Below are positions 45,632 to 56,164 of a stretch of DNA of 64,000 nucleotides, piece by piece. How positions within the stretch are numbered: position 1 is the first letter of the stretch; each line of letters opens with the position of its first letter. The stretch spans positions 1 to 64,000 of the forward strand of contig NC_057380.1 of assembly GCF_016906535.1 (NCBI RefSeq), read 5' to 3'. Source of the stretch: Rhizoctonia solani (Eukaryota; Basidiomycota; Agaricomycetes; Cantharellales; Ceratobasidiaceae). Both the position numbers and the translations under genes were made by a program. The notes beneath the pieces were generated by a model. It did not search any database, was not told the origin of the DNA, and worked only from the letters and a program-made list of their open reading frames with translations.

Positions 45632-45850
45632 TGTTGTACACTACTGTAAGGTGGGTACTTGCTAATGGGACAGGCACTTGTGGCTGTACTACTAGTACAC
45701 TGTTTATGCAATCTGACTATCTAGGCTAACTACTTATACCAAGTTGCTTAAGGCAGCAACTAACTATCTACTGCTGGCAATGGGGCCTTAGGCCTGGGAG
45801 GTGTGGTGAGTCAAGGTAAGGGGGGTTGCATTAGCAATACTACTGGGGCC
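45632..45850 (-). mobile_element. Solo LTR family B, outer layer of nest, left part
   Basis: First 219 bp of a reverse family B LTR; the rest is at 52584-52935. Outer flanks are TAAAA (45627-45631 and 52936-52940). The two parts sum to about 566 bp once the GGGCC duplication is discounted. Confidence 0.88.
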
Positions 45851-46130
45851 TGTCATGACCCATTCCATTCTTTCCATGAGTCCTGACCTTGTCAAGCCTC
45901 CAACACACTCATGTTGCACACCAACATGACCGCAAGCACGCATATACTCGCACATATGCACTCAGAACCTCCAGGTTCCCACATATAAGAGACTTATGGT
46001 CGACATGGCTGGACTTAGTGATATTCTCTAAGTCCAGGTCACATGACCTCCCCCCCCTCCAGTCCTTTATCAAATACTATACTAAACTACTACAGATTTG
46101 AGGTGGGGGGGGGATGACATAATCTCTTCT
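45851..46130 (+). mobile_element. Solo LTR family C, middle layer of nest, left part
   Basis: Starts TGTCATGACCC and is interrupted by the complete chromovirus at CTTCT. It resumes at 52397 and ends GGGTTATGACA at 52583, about 467 bp in all. The target duplication is GGGCC (45846-45850 and 52584-52588). Confidence 0.82.
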
Positions 46131-46691
46131 TGTTATAACCTCCTAACATATACCATTAGAATCGCACAAATTTTCTAATATTTTCAGTATTTTTTACGGA
46201 CTCAATATCTCATGTTTTTCAATCACGTGATCTTGGCGCTTATTCATGCCAAGATGCTGCGCCAAGATGCCGTGCCAAGGGCGCTTAGGAGAAATCCACG
46301 CTTCTGCGCAGTCTGCAGCACGCTTCTCATTTGTCTTCTTACTTCTTTCTCTCACGCGCACAGACCATGTAGATAGTGTGCTTTGTCTATATATACAGCA
46401 GGAAAATCACTTGGAAACCCCAAGTCGATTTTACCTCGTCTCTTACTCATTAGAGGAGGATATCAGAAGCCAGCTAAGTAGCCGGCCTTAGTCATCTCAG
46501 AAGTTAACCCTTTATATTCACTCACCACACCTCCCAGGCCTAAGGCCCCCTTGCCGTCAGTAGATAGTATTAGGGTGCCTTAAGCGCTAAGTAGTATAGC
46601 CTTAGAGTAGATTTCTTGAGCATTGTCTGTAGTAGTTACGGCCTTAAGCGCCCACCACTAGCGAGTACCCACCTTATAGTGGTGTACAACA
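46131..46691 (+). repeat. 5' LTR of the complete chromovirus
   Basis: 561 bp, TGTTATAACC to GTACAACA. It differs from the 3' LTR at 10 positions, all at CpG; in eight of them this LTR has the TpG/CpA state. Confidence 0.95.
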
Positions 46692-47209
46692 TTGTAAAAT
46701 CAACTTCTAGTAGGCTTGATCGACAAGGAGAAGACCCCCTGTACTAGCACGAGGGAAAACACCAGATCGGACTCGCCTTTCATCTTTAATAATCAAACAG
46801 ACGTCGGTCCCTGGTAGTACCAAATTGCTATAAGGCAGACGGGCTCTAATCCCCCGCATACCCCGAGTTTCGCCGGAACTCAGTAGTCAGCGACCCTAGA
46901 CCGCTGAAATACCCGCTTGCTGAAAACCCGCCCATATCACGACCGCCAGGTCTGCTGATTTGTCGTAGGGACAGTCCAACGCCAGGTACTAGACGCAAGG
47001 GTTTAGCGCCAGTATACTACAGAAAAACCGCTCATAAGTCCTGATATAGGCACTATCACCCCCACACCGTTTCCACCATTCCCTCCACCCGCTCTGGAGT
47101 CCCACACCCCTACTCTCGGCCTTCCTCTCGCTCCTCTCGACGTTCCATTCCATCCCACTCCCAACCGGCCTCTCGCAGCACATCTCCCGCTCCGCAAGAC
47201 TTGCCCAGG
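46692..47209 (+). other. Chromovirus 5' leader
   Basis: About 520 bp between the 5' LTR and the gag ATG, with no clear ORF. It should hold the primer-binding site and packaging signals, but none is recognisable. Confidence 0.6.
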
Positions 47210-48403
47210 ATGGAACCAGAACCGTCCCTTGCCGCTCTCCTCAAGGCTATCACAGCCCTCACAGCCACAGTTGGGTCCCTGCAGGACCAAGTCCGTGCCC
47301 AGAGCCAGCAAATCACCGAGCTCAGGGCCATATGCAAAGAAACAGCGGACCTCCTTGGGGATAAAGATCAAGGAGCCCCCCAAACCAAGCCTGGCCCATC
47401 GACTGGGCCTATCACCCCTCCTACACATACAGGAGGGGAAGTCCACACTCCAGGCACGGTTAGGCCTGGACTCAAGGCCCTGTTCCGCCCCTCTAGAGGA
47501 ACGGGTTATGACTCAGAAGAGGAAGAAGAACCCAGGAGAGTCCCAAAGAAGGAGCCTCGCGGAACGCCTAGGAGCCTAAGCTCTCTCACCCCCTTTGACT
47601 CAGGGTCCAGCGTAAAGCGGCCCAAAATGGAGCTCCCAGATCCATACAAGGGAGACTCCAGGGGACGAAAGGCAACCCAGTGGCTGGATCGTATGCTACT
47701 GTGGGTTGCACTTCATTGAGATCAATTCGATGAAGAGGAACAAATGGTTGTGTGGATTCTATACCACATGACAGATAAAGCTGCCAACTGGGCTCTCCCC
47801 ATTATTGGGACTATTATCAAGGGGGAGGGGAATCCCCCCACTACCATCCCGGCCTTAACGGCCAAATTCAAAGAAGCCTTTGCCGATCCAGATGCAAAGA
47901 GGGCGGCCGCTAGGAAGATTGCCGCATTGACTCAGACCACCACCACGTCTGAGTACGTCACAGAATTCCGCAATCTCATGGCGGAACTTGACTGGAATAC
48001 TGAGGCGTACATTGCCCAGTTTACGCGCGGTCTTCACTGGAAGGTGAAAGAACTCCTGTCCACCAAGGACAATATTCCCGACAATGACCTAGAGGCTATA
48101 TTTGCCGCCTCGGTCAAAATTGACAACACTCGTTGGGAGAACGAGGAAAACCGCCCCAAAAAGGCTCCCACCAAGGCCCCGGTCGCCACAACCACCTCTA
48201 CCTCCACCACTACCACCAGGGTCCGTTTATCCAAGGACCCCAACTATGTCACCCCGGAGGAAAGGGACCGGCGCCGTGCATCTGGCCTTTGTGTCAAATG
48301 CGGCCAAAAAGGGCATGGGATCAAACAATGTCCCAATGGATGGAAAGCCACCATCAAGGAAGTCGCCAAGGTGGGAGAGGTAGTAGAGTCGGAAAAAGAA
48401 TGA
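47210..48403 (+). pseudogene. gag: Chromovirus gag with one in-frame TGA
   Basis: Structural polyprotein of the retrotransposon capsid. The frame opens at ATG 47210 with a coiled-coil-like stretch (about residues 5-45), passes an acidic/Pro-rich region, then meets TGA at 47717-47719. The same frame continues directly into the retrotransposon gag capsid domain (MVVWILYHMTDKAANWA, residues about 180-330). It ends with a CCHC zinc knuckle, CVKCGQKGHGIKQC (about 48292-48333), and stops at 48401-48403. The TGA fits a CGA-to-TGA change at a CpG, the mutation type seen across this element. The stop codon overlaps the first pol ATG. Confidence 0.85.
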
Positions 48404-51400
48404 AGCCAAGGACTGCCGTCAAGCCCTTGGTGAAATCTATAGAATCACATGTATCAGATCCGGTTGTTGAATTTGTTTCTATTGCTCTCGATTCAAATAA
48501 AAAACCATTACTATATCTTGATCTGATTATGTTGAATCAACCGGCGGACACCCTCAAAACTCTCATCGACTCGGGAGCCACGTCAAACTTTATCTCCCCC
48601 TCAATTGTAGAAAAATACAAAATCCCCAAAACCCTACTCAAAAATCCACAAGTAGTGAGAATGTTAGATGGTACCATTTCACAGACTGGTCGCATTTGGC
48701 ACCAGGTACTCCTCACGGTTTCGGCCAATGGCCATATACACTCCATCCCCTTCTTAGTCTGCCCCATTGGGACCACACCCGCCATACTTGGCATGACATG
48801 GCTCACTCAGGAGTCACCCCTCATAGACTGGAACCTAGGCACTGTCACCTTCCCAGAACAAATCCAGATTGCCTCGGAGGAAGAAGCGGATCCTGACCCG
48901 TTAGCAGACATACCCACGGAATATCACGAGTTTGCCAGGGTATTTGGCAAAGAGGAATTTAAGGTTCTCCCTCCCCACAGGGAATATGACATTGCCATTG
49001 ACCTACTCCCTGACGCCAAACTCTCACCCGGTCCTATCTACGGCATGACCGATGCAGAATCCAAAGCGCTAAAACAACACATTGATGAGGAACTGGCAAC
49101 GGGCAAGATCCGCCCTAGTACCTCCTCAGCAGGCGCCCCGGTCATGTTTGTGAAAAAGGCAGATGGATCCCTCAGGCTGGTTGTGGACTACCAAAAGCTC
49201 AATGACGTAACCCACAAAAATGTTTACCCCCTACCAAGGCAGGATGACCTTATGGCCAAACTCAGGCATGCAAAAATATTCACAAAGCTTGACTTGCAAT
49301 GGGGATATAATAACGTTAGGATCAAGGAAGGCAATGAATGGAAGACAGCGTTCCGCACTAAATATGGCTTATTCGAGTACTTAGTCATGCCATTTGGACT
49401 TACCAACGCCCCAGCTGCCTTTCAGCATTTTATGAACGATCTGTTCAGGGATCTCATTGACGTCACTGTAGTCATTTACTTGGACGACATACTGATCTTC
49501 TCAGAAGACCCCAAGGATCATCCAGGCCACGTCAGGGAAGTTCTATCACGGCTAATGAAGAACCAGTTGTTCTGCAAGCTGTCAAAATGCCACTTCCACG
49601 TCACCACGGTGGATTACCTGGGCATTGTCATATCCCCAGCTGGCTTTTCCATGGATCAAAAGAAGATCAAAGCGGTCACCGCCTGGCCCCAGCCCAAGAC
49701 AGTCAAACAGGTCCAGGCTTTCTTAGGCTTTGTCAATTATCTCCGCCGGTTTATCCCCAACTTTAGTTTGGTTGCGCGCCCCCTACATAATCTCACAAAA
49801 AAGGAAACCCCTTGGTCATGGGGTAACCTGGAGGAAGCTGCTTTTCAGGAATTAAAGTCCCTTGTCACCCGGTCACCCGTCCTAATCCATTCCAACCCCA
49901 GCCTTCCCTACTACCTAGAAACAGACGCATCAGGCGTAGCCATGGGTGCCATTTTAAGTCAACGAGGAGAGGATAACTGCCTTCACCCAGTAGCATATAT
50001 GTCCAAGTCCTTTTCCGGAGCAGAAGCCAACTATGACACCCATGATAAGGAGCTTCTAGCAATTATTAAAGCCCTGGAAGAATGGCGTATTTTCCTGGAG
50101 GCAACAAGCAAGCCAATTCAGGTGTTCACAGATCATCGAAACCTAGAATACTGGATGCAGGCTAGGACCTTCAATCAAAGACACGCTAGATGGCGCGTTT
50201 TCCTGAGCGATTTCAATTTTGAAATCCACTATCGTCCAGGGAAACAGTCAGGAAAGCCGGACGCTCTCTCCAGAAGATTGGATTACATTGACGCGCCACC
50301 AGATCCAGAAGTCATGCTGCCCGCGGAGGTCTTTGCCAATACCTCAGAAGAAGAACTGGAAATCGTTACAGAAGTACGCTCCAAACTAAGGGATGACCCA
50401 TCCCTCAAGCCTATCATCCAGTTCTTAACAGAAGACGCCGATAATGCACCACCTTCCATCAGAAAAGCCTATCGAGACTATGACTGGGAAGAGGACCTCC
50501 TTTGGTACCGCGGAAAACTAGTTGTCCCAGATTTGGAACCCCTCAAGGAACAACTACTAAGGGAATTCCACGACTCCCCTTTAGCAGGACACCCCGGGCA
50601 ACAACGGACCCTTGAACTACTGAGTCGTAACTACTGGTGGCCAGGAATGAAGTCCACTGCCAAGGAATGGGTAGAATGCTGCCCTGTATGTCAGGCCAAT
50701 CGACAAGCGCATGCCCCTACCATTGCCCTAAAACCCTTAGAAGTTCCCCCCTTTCCATTTCACACCATCTCCTATGACTTCATCACGGGTTTTCCCAAGT
50801 CAGAAGGACATGATGCAATCCTGGTAGTTATTGACTCGTTCTCCAAGTTAGGCCACTTCATCCCTACCTTGAAAAAGGTTTCTGCAAAGGGCTTGGCTAA
50901 TCTCTTTGTTTCCCACATTTGGAAACTTCATGGGCTTCCCGTCAAAACTATATCAGATCAAGGGACTACATTCACAGGGAAATTCCTTAGGGCTCTCTAC
51001 CAACGATTAGGGATTAAACCTTCCTTCTCCTTGGCCTATCACCCTGAATCAGACGGACAGACGGAACGTGTCAACCAATTTATCGAGTTCTACCTAAGGT
51101 CTTATGTAGCAGCGGATCATTCAGATTGGGTTAAGTGGTTACCACTTGCGGAGTATGCCTATAACAACGCCAAACACTCAGCTACTGGAAGAACCCCATT
51201 CGAATTAATTTATGGCAGAAACCCAATCATGAATCCGTCAAACATCCCTGCAAACGTCCCAGAAGCAGACCTTGTGGCAGATACCCTAGCCAGGGAATGG
51301 AAGGAAGCCGAGGCAGCCCTCAGAATGAGCAAGGAACGGATGACAAGGGATAAAGGAACAGTTCCGGAATATTCAATAGGAGAAAAAGTCTGGCTAGATG

Positions 51401-51819
51401 GAAAAAACGTAGAACTTAGGACAAATTCCAACAAGTTAGACCCCAAGCGACTAGGTCCCTTTGAGATAGTAGAGAAGGTATCCAGTCACGCGTACCGCCT
51501 CAAACTACCAGAAACCCTTAAAATCCACAACGTATTTTATGTGGGTTTATTATCCAGGGTACATATATCCCCAAGTCAACCATTTCCAGAAAGACCCCCT
51601 CCTGAAACAATAGAAGGGGAAGAAGAGTATGAGGTGGAACAAATCATTGACTCCAAAAGACAACGGGGAAAATGGTTCTACCTAATCAAATGGAAGGGTT
51701 ATGGCCCGGAAGACAATTCCTGGGAACCGGAAGAACTCCTAGAGCACAGCCAAGAGGAAATCCAACGATTCAACAAGTCACAACTGAAAAAGGCTTGCAA
51801 CTCCGCCAAGAGCCTTTAA
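48400..51819 (+). CDS. pol: Chromovirus pol polyprotein
   Basis: 1139 residues in one frame. Protease has LIDSGATSNF (catalytic Asp about residue 57). Reverse transcriptase runs from about residue 210 with the YLDD active site near 360-363. RNase H starts at ETDASG (about 508). Integrase has an H-H-C-C zinc domain (HDSPLAGHPG, CCPVC; about 724-762) and core acidic residues in SYDF (about 793), SDQG (about 853) and near QTERVN (about 889). A GPF/Y-like segment (GPFEIVEKVS) and a chromodomain (EEEYEVEQIIDSK...WKGYGPEDNSWEP, about 1073-1115) close the protein. ATG 48400 was chosen because it overlaps the gag stop as ATGA. The same frame is open upstream to 48133, so programmed frameshifting is the alternative, though I saw no canonical slippery heptamer. 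No damage is visible in pol. Confidence 0.93.
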   Translation: MKPRTAVKPLVKSIESHVSDPVVEFVSIALDSNKKPLLYLDLIMLNQPADTLKTLIDSGATSNFISPSIVEKYKIPKTLLKNPQVVRMLDGTISQTGRIWHQVLLTVSANGHIHSIPFLVCPIGTTPAILGMTWLTQESPLIDWNLGTVTFPEQIQIASEEEADPDPLADIPTEYHEFARVFGKEEFKVLPPHREYDIAIDLLPDAKLSPGPIYGMTDAESKALKQHIDEELATGKIRPSTSSAGAPVMFVKKADGSLRLVVDYQKLNDVTHKNVYPLPRQDDLMAKLRHAKIFTKLDLQWGYNNVRIKEGNEWKTAFRTKYGLFEYLVMPFGLTNAPAAFQHFMNDLFRDLIDVTVVIYLDDILIFSEDPKDHPGHVREVLSRLMKNQLFCKLSKCHFHVTTVDYLGIVISPAGFSMDQKKIKAVTAWPQPKTVKQVQAFLGFVNYLRRFIPNFSLVARPLHNLTKKETPWSWGNLEEAAFQELKSLVTRSPVLIHSNPSLPYYLETDASGVAMGAILSQRGEDNCLHPVAYMSKSFSGAEANYDTHDKELLAIIKALEEWRIFLEATSKPIQVFTDHRNLEYWMQARTFNQRHARWRVFLSDFNFEIHYRPGKQSGKPDALSRRLDYIDAPPDPEVMLPAEVFANTSEEELEIVTEVRSKLRDDPSLKPIIQFLTEDADNAPPSIRKAYRDYDWEEDLLWYRGKLVVPDLEPLKEQLLREFHDSPLAGHPGQQRTLELLSRNYWWPGMKSTAKEWVECCPVCQANRQAHAPTIALKPLEVPPFPFHTISYDFITGFPKSEGHDAILVVIDSFSKLGHFIPTLKKVSAKGLANLFVSHIWKLHGLPVKTISDQGTTFTGKFLRALYQRLGIKPSFSLAYHPESDGQTERVNQFIEFYLRSYVAADHSDWVKWLPLAEYAYNNAKHSATGRTPFELIYGRNPIMNPSNIPANVPEADLVADTLAREWKEAEAALRMSKERMTRDKGTVPEYSIGEKVWLDGKNVELRTNSNKLDPKRLGPFEIVEKVSSHAYRLKLPETLKIHNVFYVGLLSRVHISPSQPFPERPPPETIEGEEEYEVEQIIDSKRQRGKWFYLIKWKGYGPEDNSWEPEELLEHSQEEIQRFNKSQLKKACNSAKSL

Positions 51820-51830
51820 GGGGGGGGCAA

Positions 51831-52391
51831 TGTTATAACCTCCTAACATATACCATTAGAATCGCACAAATTTTCTAATATTTTCAGTATTTTTTACGGA
51901 CTCAATATCTCATGTTTTTCAATCACGTGATCTCGGCGCTTATTCATGCCGAGATGCCGCGCCGAGATGCCGTGCCAAGGGCGCTTAGGAGAAATCCACG
52001 CTTCTGCGCAGTCCGCAGCACGCTTCTCATTTGTCTTCTTACTTCTTTCTCTCACGCGCACAGACCATGTAGATAGTGTGCTTTGTCTATATATACAGCA
52101 GGAAAATCACTTGGAAACCCCAAGTCGATTTTACCTCGTCTCTTACTCATTAGAGGAGGATATCAGAAGCCAGCTAAGTAGCCGGCCTTAGTCATCTCAG
52201 AAGTTAACCCTTTATATTCACTCACCACACCTCCCAGGCCTAAGGCCCCCTCGCCGTCAGTAGATAGTATTAGGGCGCCTTAAGCGCTAAGTAGTATAGC
52301 CTTAGAGTAGATTTCTTGAGCATTGTCTGTAGTAGTTACAGCCTTAAGCGCCCACCACTAGCAAGTACCCACCTTATAGTGGTGTACGACA
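51831..52391 (+). repeat. 3' LTR of the complete chromovirus
   Basis: 561 bp, preceded by a GGGGGGGCAA polypurine tract at 51820-51830. It retains CpG at eight of the ten positions that differ from the 5' LTR. Confidence 0.95.
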
Positions 52392-52396
52392 CTTCT

Positions 52397-52583
52397 ATAA
52401 TAATATATTATTCAGACCTTGCCTGCGGGCTCCCTTAACATTGGCCCGCGGCTAGGGGGGCAGGGGGAGTGCAATGTCCCCCAGCAACTTATATTATTAA
52501 TATATCACTGTGCATCATATATACTATATATCTTTGACAGTGGATATATATGGTAATAACCCCTCCAGATATGGGTTATGACA
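52397..52583 (+). mobile_element. Solo LTR family C, right part
   Basis: Continuation of 45851-46130 after the chromovirus insertion; ends GGGTTATGACA. It contains two AT-rich ATAATATATTATT-like blocks around a GC-rich core (52400-52500). Confidence 0.8.
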
Positions 52584-52935
52584 GGGCCTGCTATTTAGCT
52601 GGCTGGGTGCCTCCTCAATGGATATGAGACAAGGTAAAATCAACTTGGGGTCTCCAAGCAATTTTCCTGCTGTTTATATAACGTAAAAGCGCTATCTACA
52701 TGGTCTGTGCACATGAGAGAAAGAAGTACAGATATGAAAAGAGAAGCATGCTGCAGGCTGCACAGAAGCATGGGTTTCTCCTAAGCACCCATGGCACAGC
52801 ATCTTGGCGCAGCATCTTGGCATAGTAAGCGCCAAGATCACATGATTAAAAAACAAAAAATATCAAGTCCGTAAAAAATAGTAAAAATCTAAAAATTTGT
52901 GTGAATCCAATGGTATATGTTAAGAGGGTGTAACA
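52584..52935 (-). mobile_element. Solo LTR family B, outer layer of nest, right part
   Basis: Continuation of 45632-45850. It ends GGGTGTAACA and is followed by the TAAAA duplication at 52936-52940. Confidence 0.88.
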
Positions 52936-52977
52936 TAAAACCTGCCAGAACAGGTGTCCTGGGGACTCCATTGTATA
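52936..52977 (+). pseudogene. Broken host gene, part 2
   Basis: 42 bp of host sequence stranded between two solo LTRs. Its frame is continuous with part 1 across the TAAAA site and with part 3 across the GTATA site. Confidence 0.5.
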
Positions 52978-53540
52978 TGTTGTACACCACTGTAAGGTGG
53001 GTACATGCTGGTGAAGGCAGGCGCTTAAGGCCATACTGCTACAAGCAAGACTTATGTAATCTAACTAATAGGCTATACTCAAGACTGCGTAAGGCAGCCA
53101 ACTATTCTATACTACTGACAATGGGGCCTTAGGCCTAGGAGGTGTGGTGAGTTAAGGGGAGTTGACATCTGAGAACTGATGGGGGCCAGCTACTTAGCTG
53201 GCTGGGTAATCCTCCTCAATGAATATGAGACAAGGTAAAATCAACTTGGGGTCTCCAAGTGATTTTTCCTGCTGTATATATAGACAAAGGGGTGCTATCT
53301 ACATGGTCTGTGCATGTGAGAAAAGAAGTACATAATTTGAAAAGAGAAGGGTGCTGCAGGCTGCGCAGAAGCATGGATTCCTCCTAAGCGCCCTTGGCAC
53401 GGCATCTTGGCGCGGCATTTTGGCACAATAAGCGCCAAGATCACGTGATTAAAAAACATAAGATCTCACGTCCGTAAAAAATACTAAAAATAACAGAAAA
53501 ATTGTCCGGTTCCAATGGTATAAATCTTGGGAGTGTAACA
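52978..53540 (-). mobile_element. Solo LTR, family B, minus orientation
   Basis: 563 bp flanked by GTATA (52973-52977 and 53541-53545). It is independent of the three-layer nest just upstream. Confidence 0.9.
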
Positions 53541-54120
53541 GTATACAAGACCCCCAAGGCATGTATTTTCAAAGCCTTTCATTGATCAAATGTTGGCTTG
53601 TTGCAATTGCTTACAGGCCAAGGCTACAGCAACCTTTGGGTCTCCAAAGAGGAAGTTGTGGAGATGATGAAGGCAATGCCTGGGCTCAAGTATCTACATA
53701 TGAACAAATTCAGATATGATGAAAAGCTTTGCAAAGTTCTACAGAGGCCCAATGACAATTCCCTTCCCCCAATTGACCACCATGTGCTTCAAGAAAGCAA
53801 AGATATGGGATGAAGACACGTTCAAGAAGATGTTGTCCATTCATTCAGGAACACTGCAGTAGATGATCCTCAGTGGTAACATTTGCTACTATCCCAAGTC
53901 AAGCTTAGTGGACCCTGTGCTGGACTCAAACTCAGATTCAGGCTTGGGCTCAGATACATCCATGAACAATTCAACTTCCAGCAATTCATCATCCTCAAAT
54001 CATTTGCTTGAATGGAGGAGGCTTGAGTTGTGGGATGATCTTGCTGAATGGCTCAAGGACAGGATTCCTGGTTTCCAGCTCAAGGGTGACCAAAAACATC
54101 CATTGGTATTCCAAGATTGA
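53541..54120 (+). pseudogene. Broken host gene, part 3 (C-terminal piece)
   Basis: Continues the reading frame of parts 1 and 2. It encodes MMKAMPGLKYLHMNKF, then shifts frame near 53780. After the shift it reads through KKAKIWDEDTFKKM to a TAG at 53860-53862, and on to an acidic/Ser-rich region and a final EWLKDRIPGFQL-type segment ending at 54118-54120. Leu-rich strands and the closing motif resemble F-box-like/LRR proteins of these fungi; this is family resemblance from memory, not proof. One frameshift and one stop, besides the LTR insertions, mark it as dead. Confidence 0.55.
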
Positions 54121-55036
54121 GAGTGGATACTCTGACAGTTTGTAGGTTAAAGGTTCATATGTGTAGTAATTGGAATATTTACAATATTCAATCATTTGGC
54201 TGCAACTAAACTACTGTGCATAAAATAAAAACAAAGAGAATGAACAAAGTAAAAAAAACAGTGGAAACCCAATTGTAAGCAAAAAAGGCAGCACCTTCAC
54301 CAGTCATCCATTATCAAGCTTGGTGGGTTGATTTTGTCAAGTAATATGATAGATGGAATTTCAGAGAGGTACCAGATTATGAGGGTTACGCAATCATTGT
54401 AGGTTTAGTCTGAGTGTATGTGTTATCCTTACATTACACTATTATCCCCCTCCCCCCCGGAAGCGTTGCACCCCTCTTCCATTTGACTAAAGACTGATTA
54501 TTAACTATATCCGTTCATTTGGTTTATTCTGTTTACGCATGTATCGAACCTGGGCACCTTACAAGGTCACGGGTTCCGACCTACTCTCCTTGTCTTTACT
54601 TTCAACCACAAAAATTGAGTGTGCTACGACTTGTCACTCAACGTGACTCCGCCGCGTGTTAAATCTATATACATCCAATAAGTAGAGTCCTTACATAGAT
54701 CTAGGTTAAGCTCCGTTTACTTCCCAAGGAAATCGTATTTTTATGGGGAACTCGTCCGCATCCACAACGGATTTTCATCACCTCTTGTCTAGAATTTTAT
54801 GGCTCTGGTTTCCATACTTCACCGATTGCTATTATATATATAATCTGACATACTGCTGTATCGGACACATTCATACAAGTCGAATGTTACTAAAATGCTC
54901 TGCCGACGTGATGCCTCAACAAGCAATTGGGTATTCTCGGGTACCCGGCGCAATAGTCATTCCCAACTATTTTCCTACTATCTTTAAGAATCATCTCCTC
55001 CAATGTCAAGTCCTTCAATAGACTAACCCTATCTGT
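54121..55036. other. Intergenic region at the TE border
   Basis: No recognisable gene. A C-rich run (54448-54459) and AT-rich DNA mark the passage from the TE block back to intron-rich genes. A 92-codon ORF at 54743 has no motif. Confidence 0.45.
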
Positions 55037-56164
55037 CTACCACTCAACAACTCCTCCACCGATGGCGCCGAAGTAAGCACACTGGTCCTTTGTTGAGGCC
55101 CAATACTGGGCTTTGCCTGGAAGAGGGTCGGTTATCAGTTGTGGTCCGAGATGGACTGGAACTCACCGCCAAAAAATGTTTGAAAGTGGGCACCACGGAA
55201 AACGACGTCCTTGTCGACCCGGATCTCCAATCCTTGGATATCAACGGCCAATTTACCATTTGCCCATAACTGTATGATACCTGGACGTAGGATTAGCTGG
55301 GCGGTGTCTGGAATAGCTAAAGATTTGGTCTCACCGTTCGCACACTCGATGTCGTTTAAACGCACTCGCTCTGCGATCGTTGTCCATTCCCCTGCCGCAA
55401 AGGCAAAACTCCCTCGGGCGATTGACCAACCGAAATCTGGATTGCAGTGCGTTTTTGGCGGGACATTTTGTAATGCGTCGTGGTTGGAGGGAGTATTTGG
55501 GATATAGGCATATATCTCTCCCTCGCCCTTTGGTCTATGAAACTCATTTAACGGAAATTCTCACTAATAAGGAAGTGGCCAAACCTCCACATGAGACGTA
55601 AGCTAAAACACTGGTCACGCCCGTCCTGTCTCCCTCCAGAGCACCCATACGCCAATTCGGGCGTTGCGCCTCCATCTGCCAAGATACGTTCGACTACCTG
55701 ATCACTCAGACCGTTTACGGAGACTCACATAATCCAGGTAGTTTCCCTCCTTTGACGAAATCAAAACCATCCTCAAACTTGATTGCGTAGCTGAATATCA
55801 CATCCCTCGCCTGTTCAAATTCGCCCCGTTCGAGATAGCATCCGAAGCCGCCTCTGATATCGCCCTTGGGATTGATACTCCCCTTGGGATACGATGCCTC
55901 ATATGTGTCTAGCCCGTCTATCTGTACTGTACGTCGTGAGAATCCCGGAGTCGACTTTTGAATTCCGAGCGGATTGTCGTCTAGCGGTGTGGGGCATACG
56001 CTCGGGGCTGTGCATCCTGGAAGCGTTGTGAACCCAGTTATTACAGGAATAGGGAAAAAATGCGACTGTTGAATTGGCGAATAATCGTTCGTAGTTTGAG
56101 AAGAGTATGGAGACGAAGAATCGTGCGAGTCGAGATGTAATTTGGATTTGATCTTGTCGAGCAT
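55037..56164 (-). CDS. Polysaccharide lyase family 14-like protein
   Basis: Predicted lyase for uronic-acid-containing glycans (PL14 members act on alginate or glucuronan); the substrate here is not known. Four exons on the minus strand start at ATG 56164. The family core is easy to follow: TYEASYPKGSINP, GGFGCYLE, VIFSYAIKFEDGFDFVKGGK, then across a ~70-nt intron GKLPGLYGG and CSGGR...CFSLRLMWR, across a second intron PKGEGEIYAYIP, and near the end a GAHFQTFFGG segment. A third intron (acceptor at a TTCCAG near 55116) leads to QYWASTKDQCAYF and a stop at 55037-55039. No clear signal peptide is seen; the first ~55 residues are Ser/Pro-rich. The frame is continuous when spliced this way. Confidence 0.85.

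Larger units (their letters stand above)
46131..52391 (+). mobile_element. Complete Ty3-type chromovirus (LTR retrotransposon)
   Basis: 6261 bp with two 561-bp LTRs, gag, pol and a C-terminal chromodomain, flanked by CTTCT on both sides (46126-46130 and 52392-52396). Order in pol is protease, RT, RNase H, integrase, chromodomain, diagnostic of Ty3/Metaviridae chromoviruses. The chromodomain is expected to guide integration into marked chromatin. The pol frame is intact, but gag has one premature TGA, so this copy is probably not autonomous. The primer-binding site after the 5' LTR (from 46692, TTGTAAAATC) matches no tRNA I can name. Confidence 0.95.

Noticed and set aside
46246..52191. Identical 81-codon ORFs at 46246-46491 and 51946-52191, and related ones in solo LTRs
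   Set aside because: They lie inside LTR sequence and recur in every LTR copy, so they reflect LTR similarity, not a gene.
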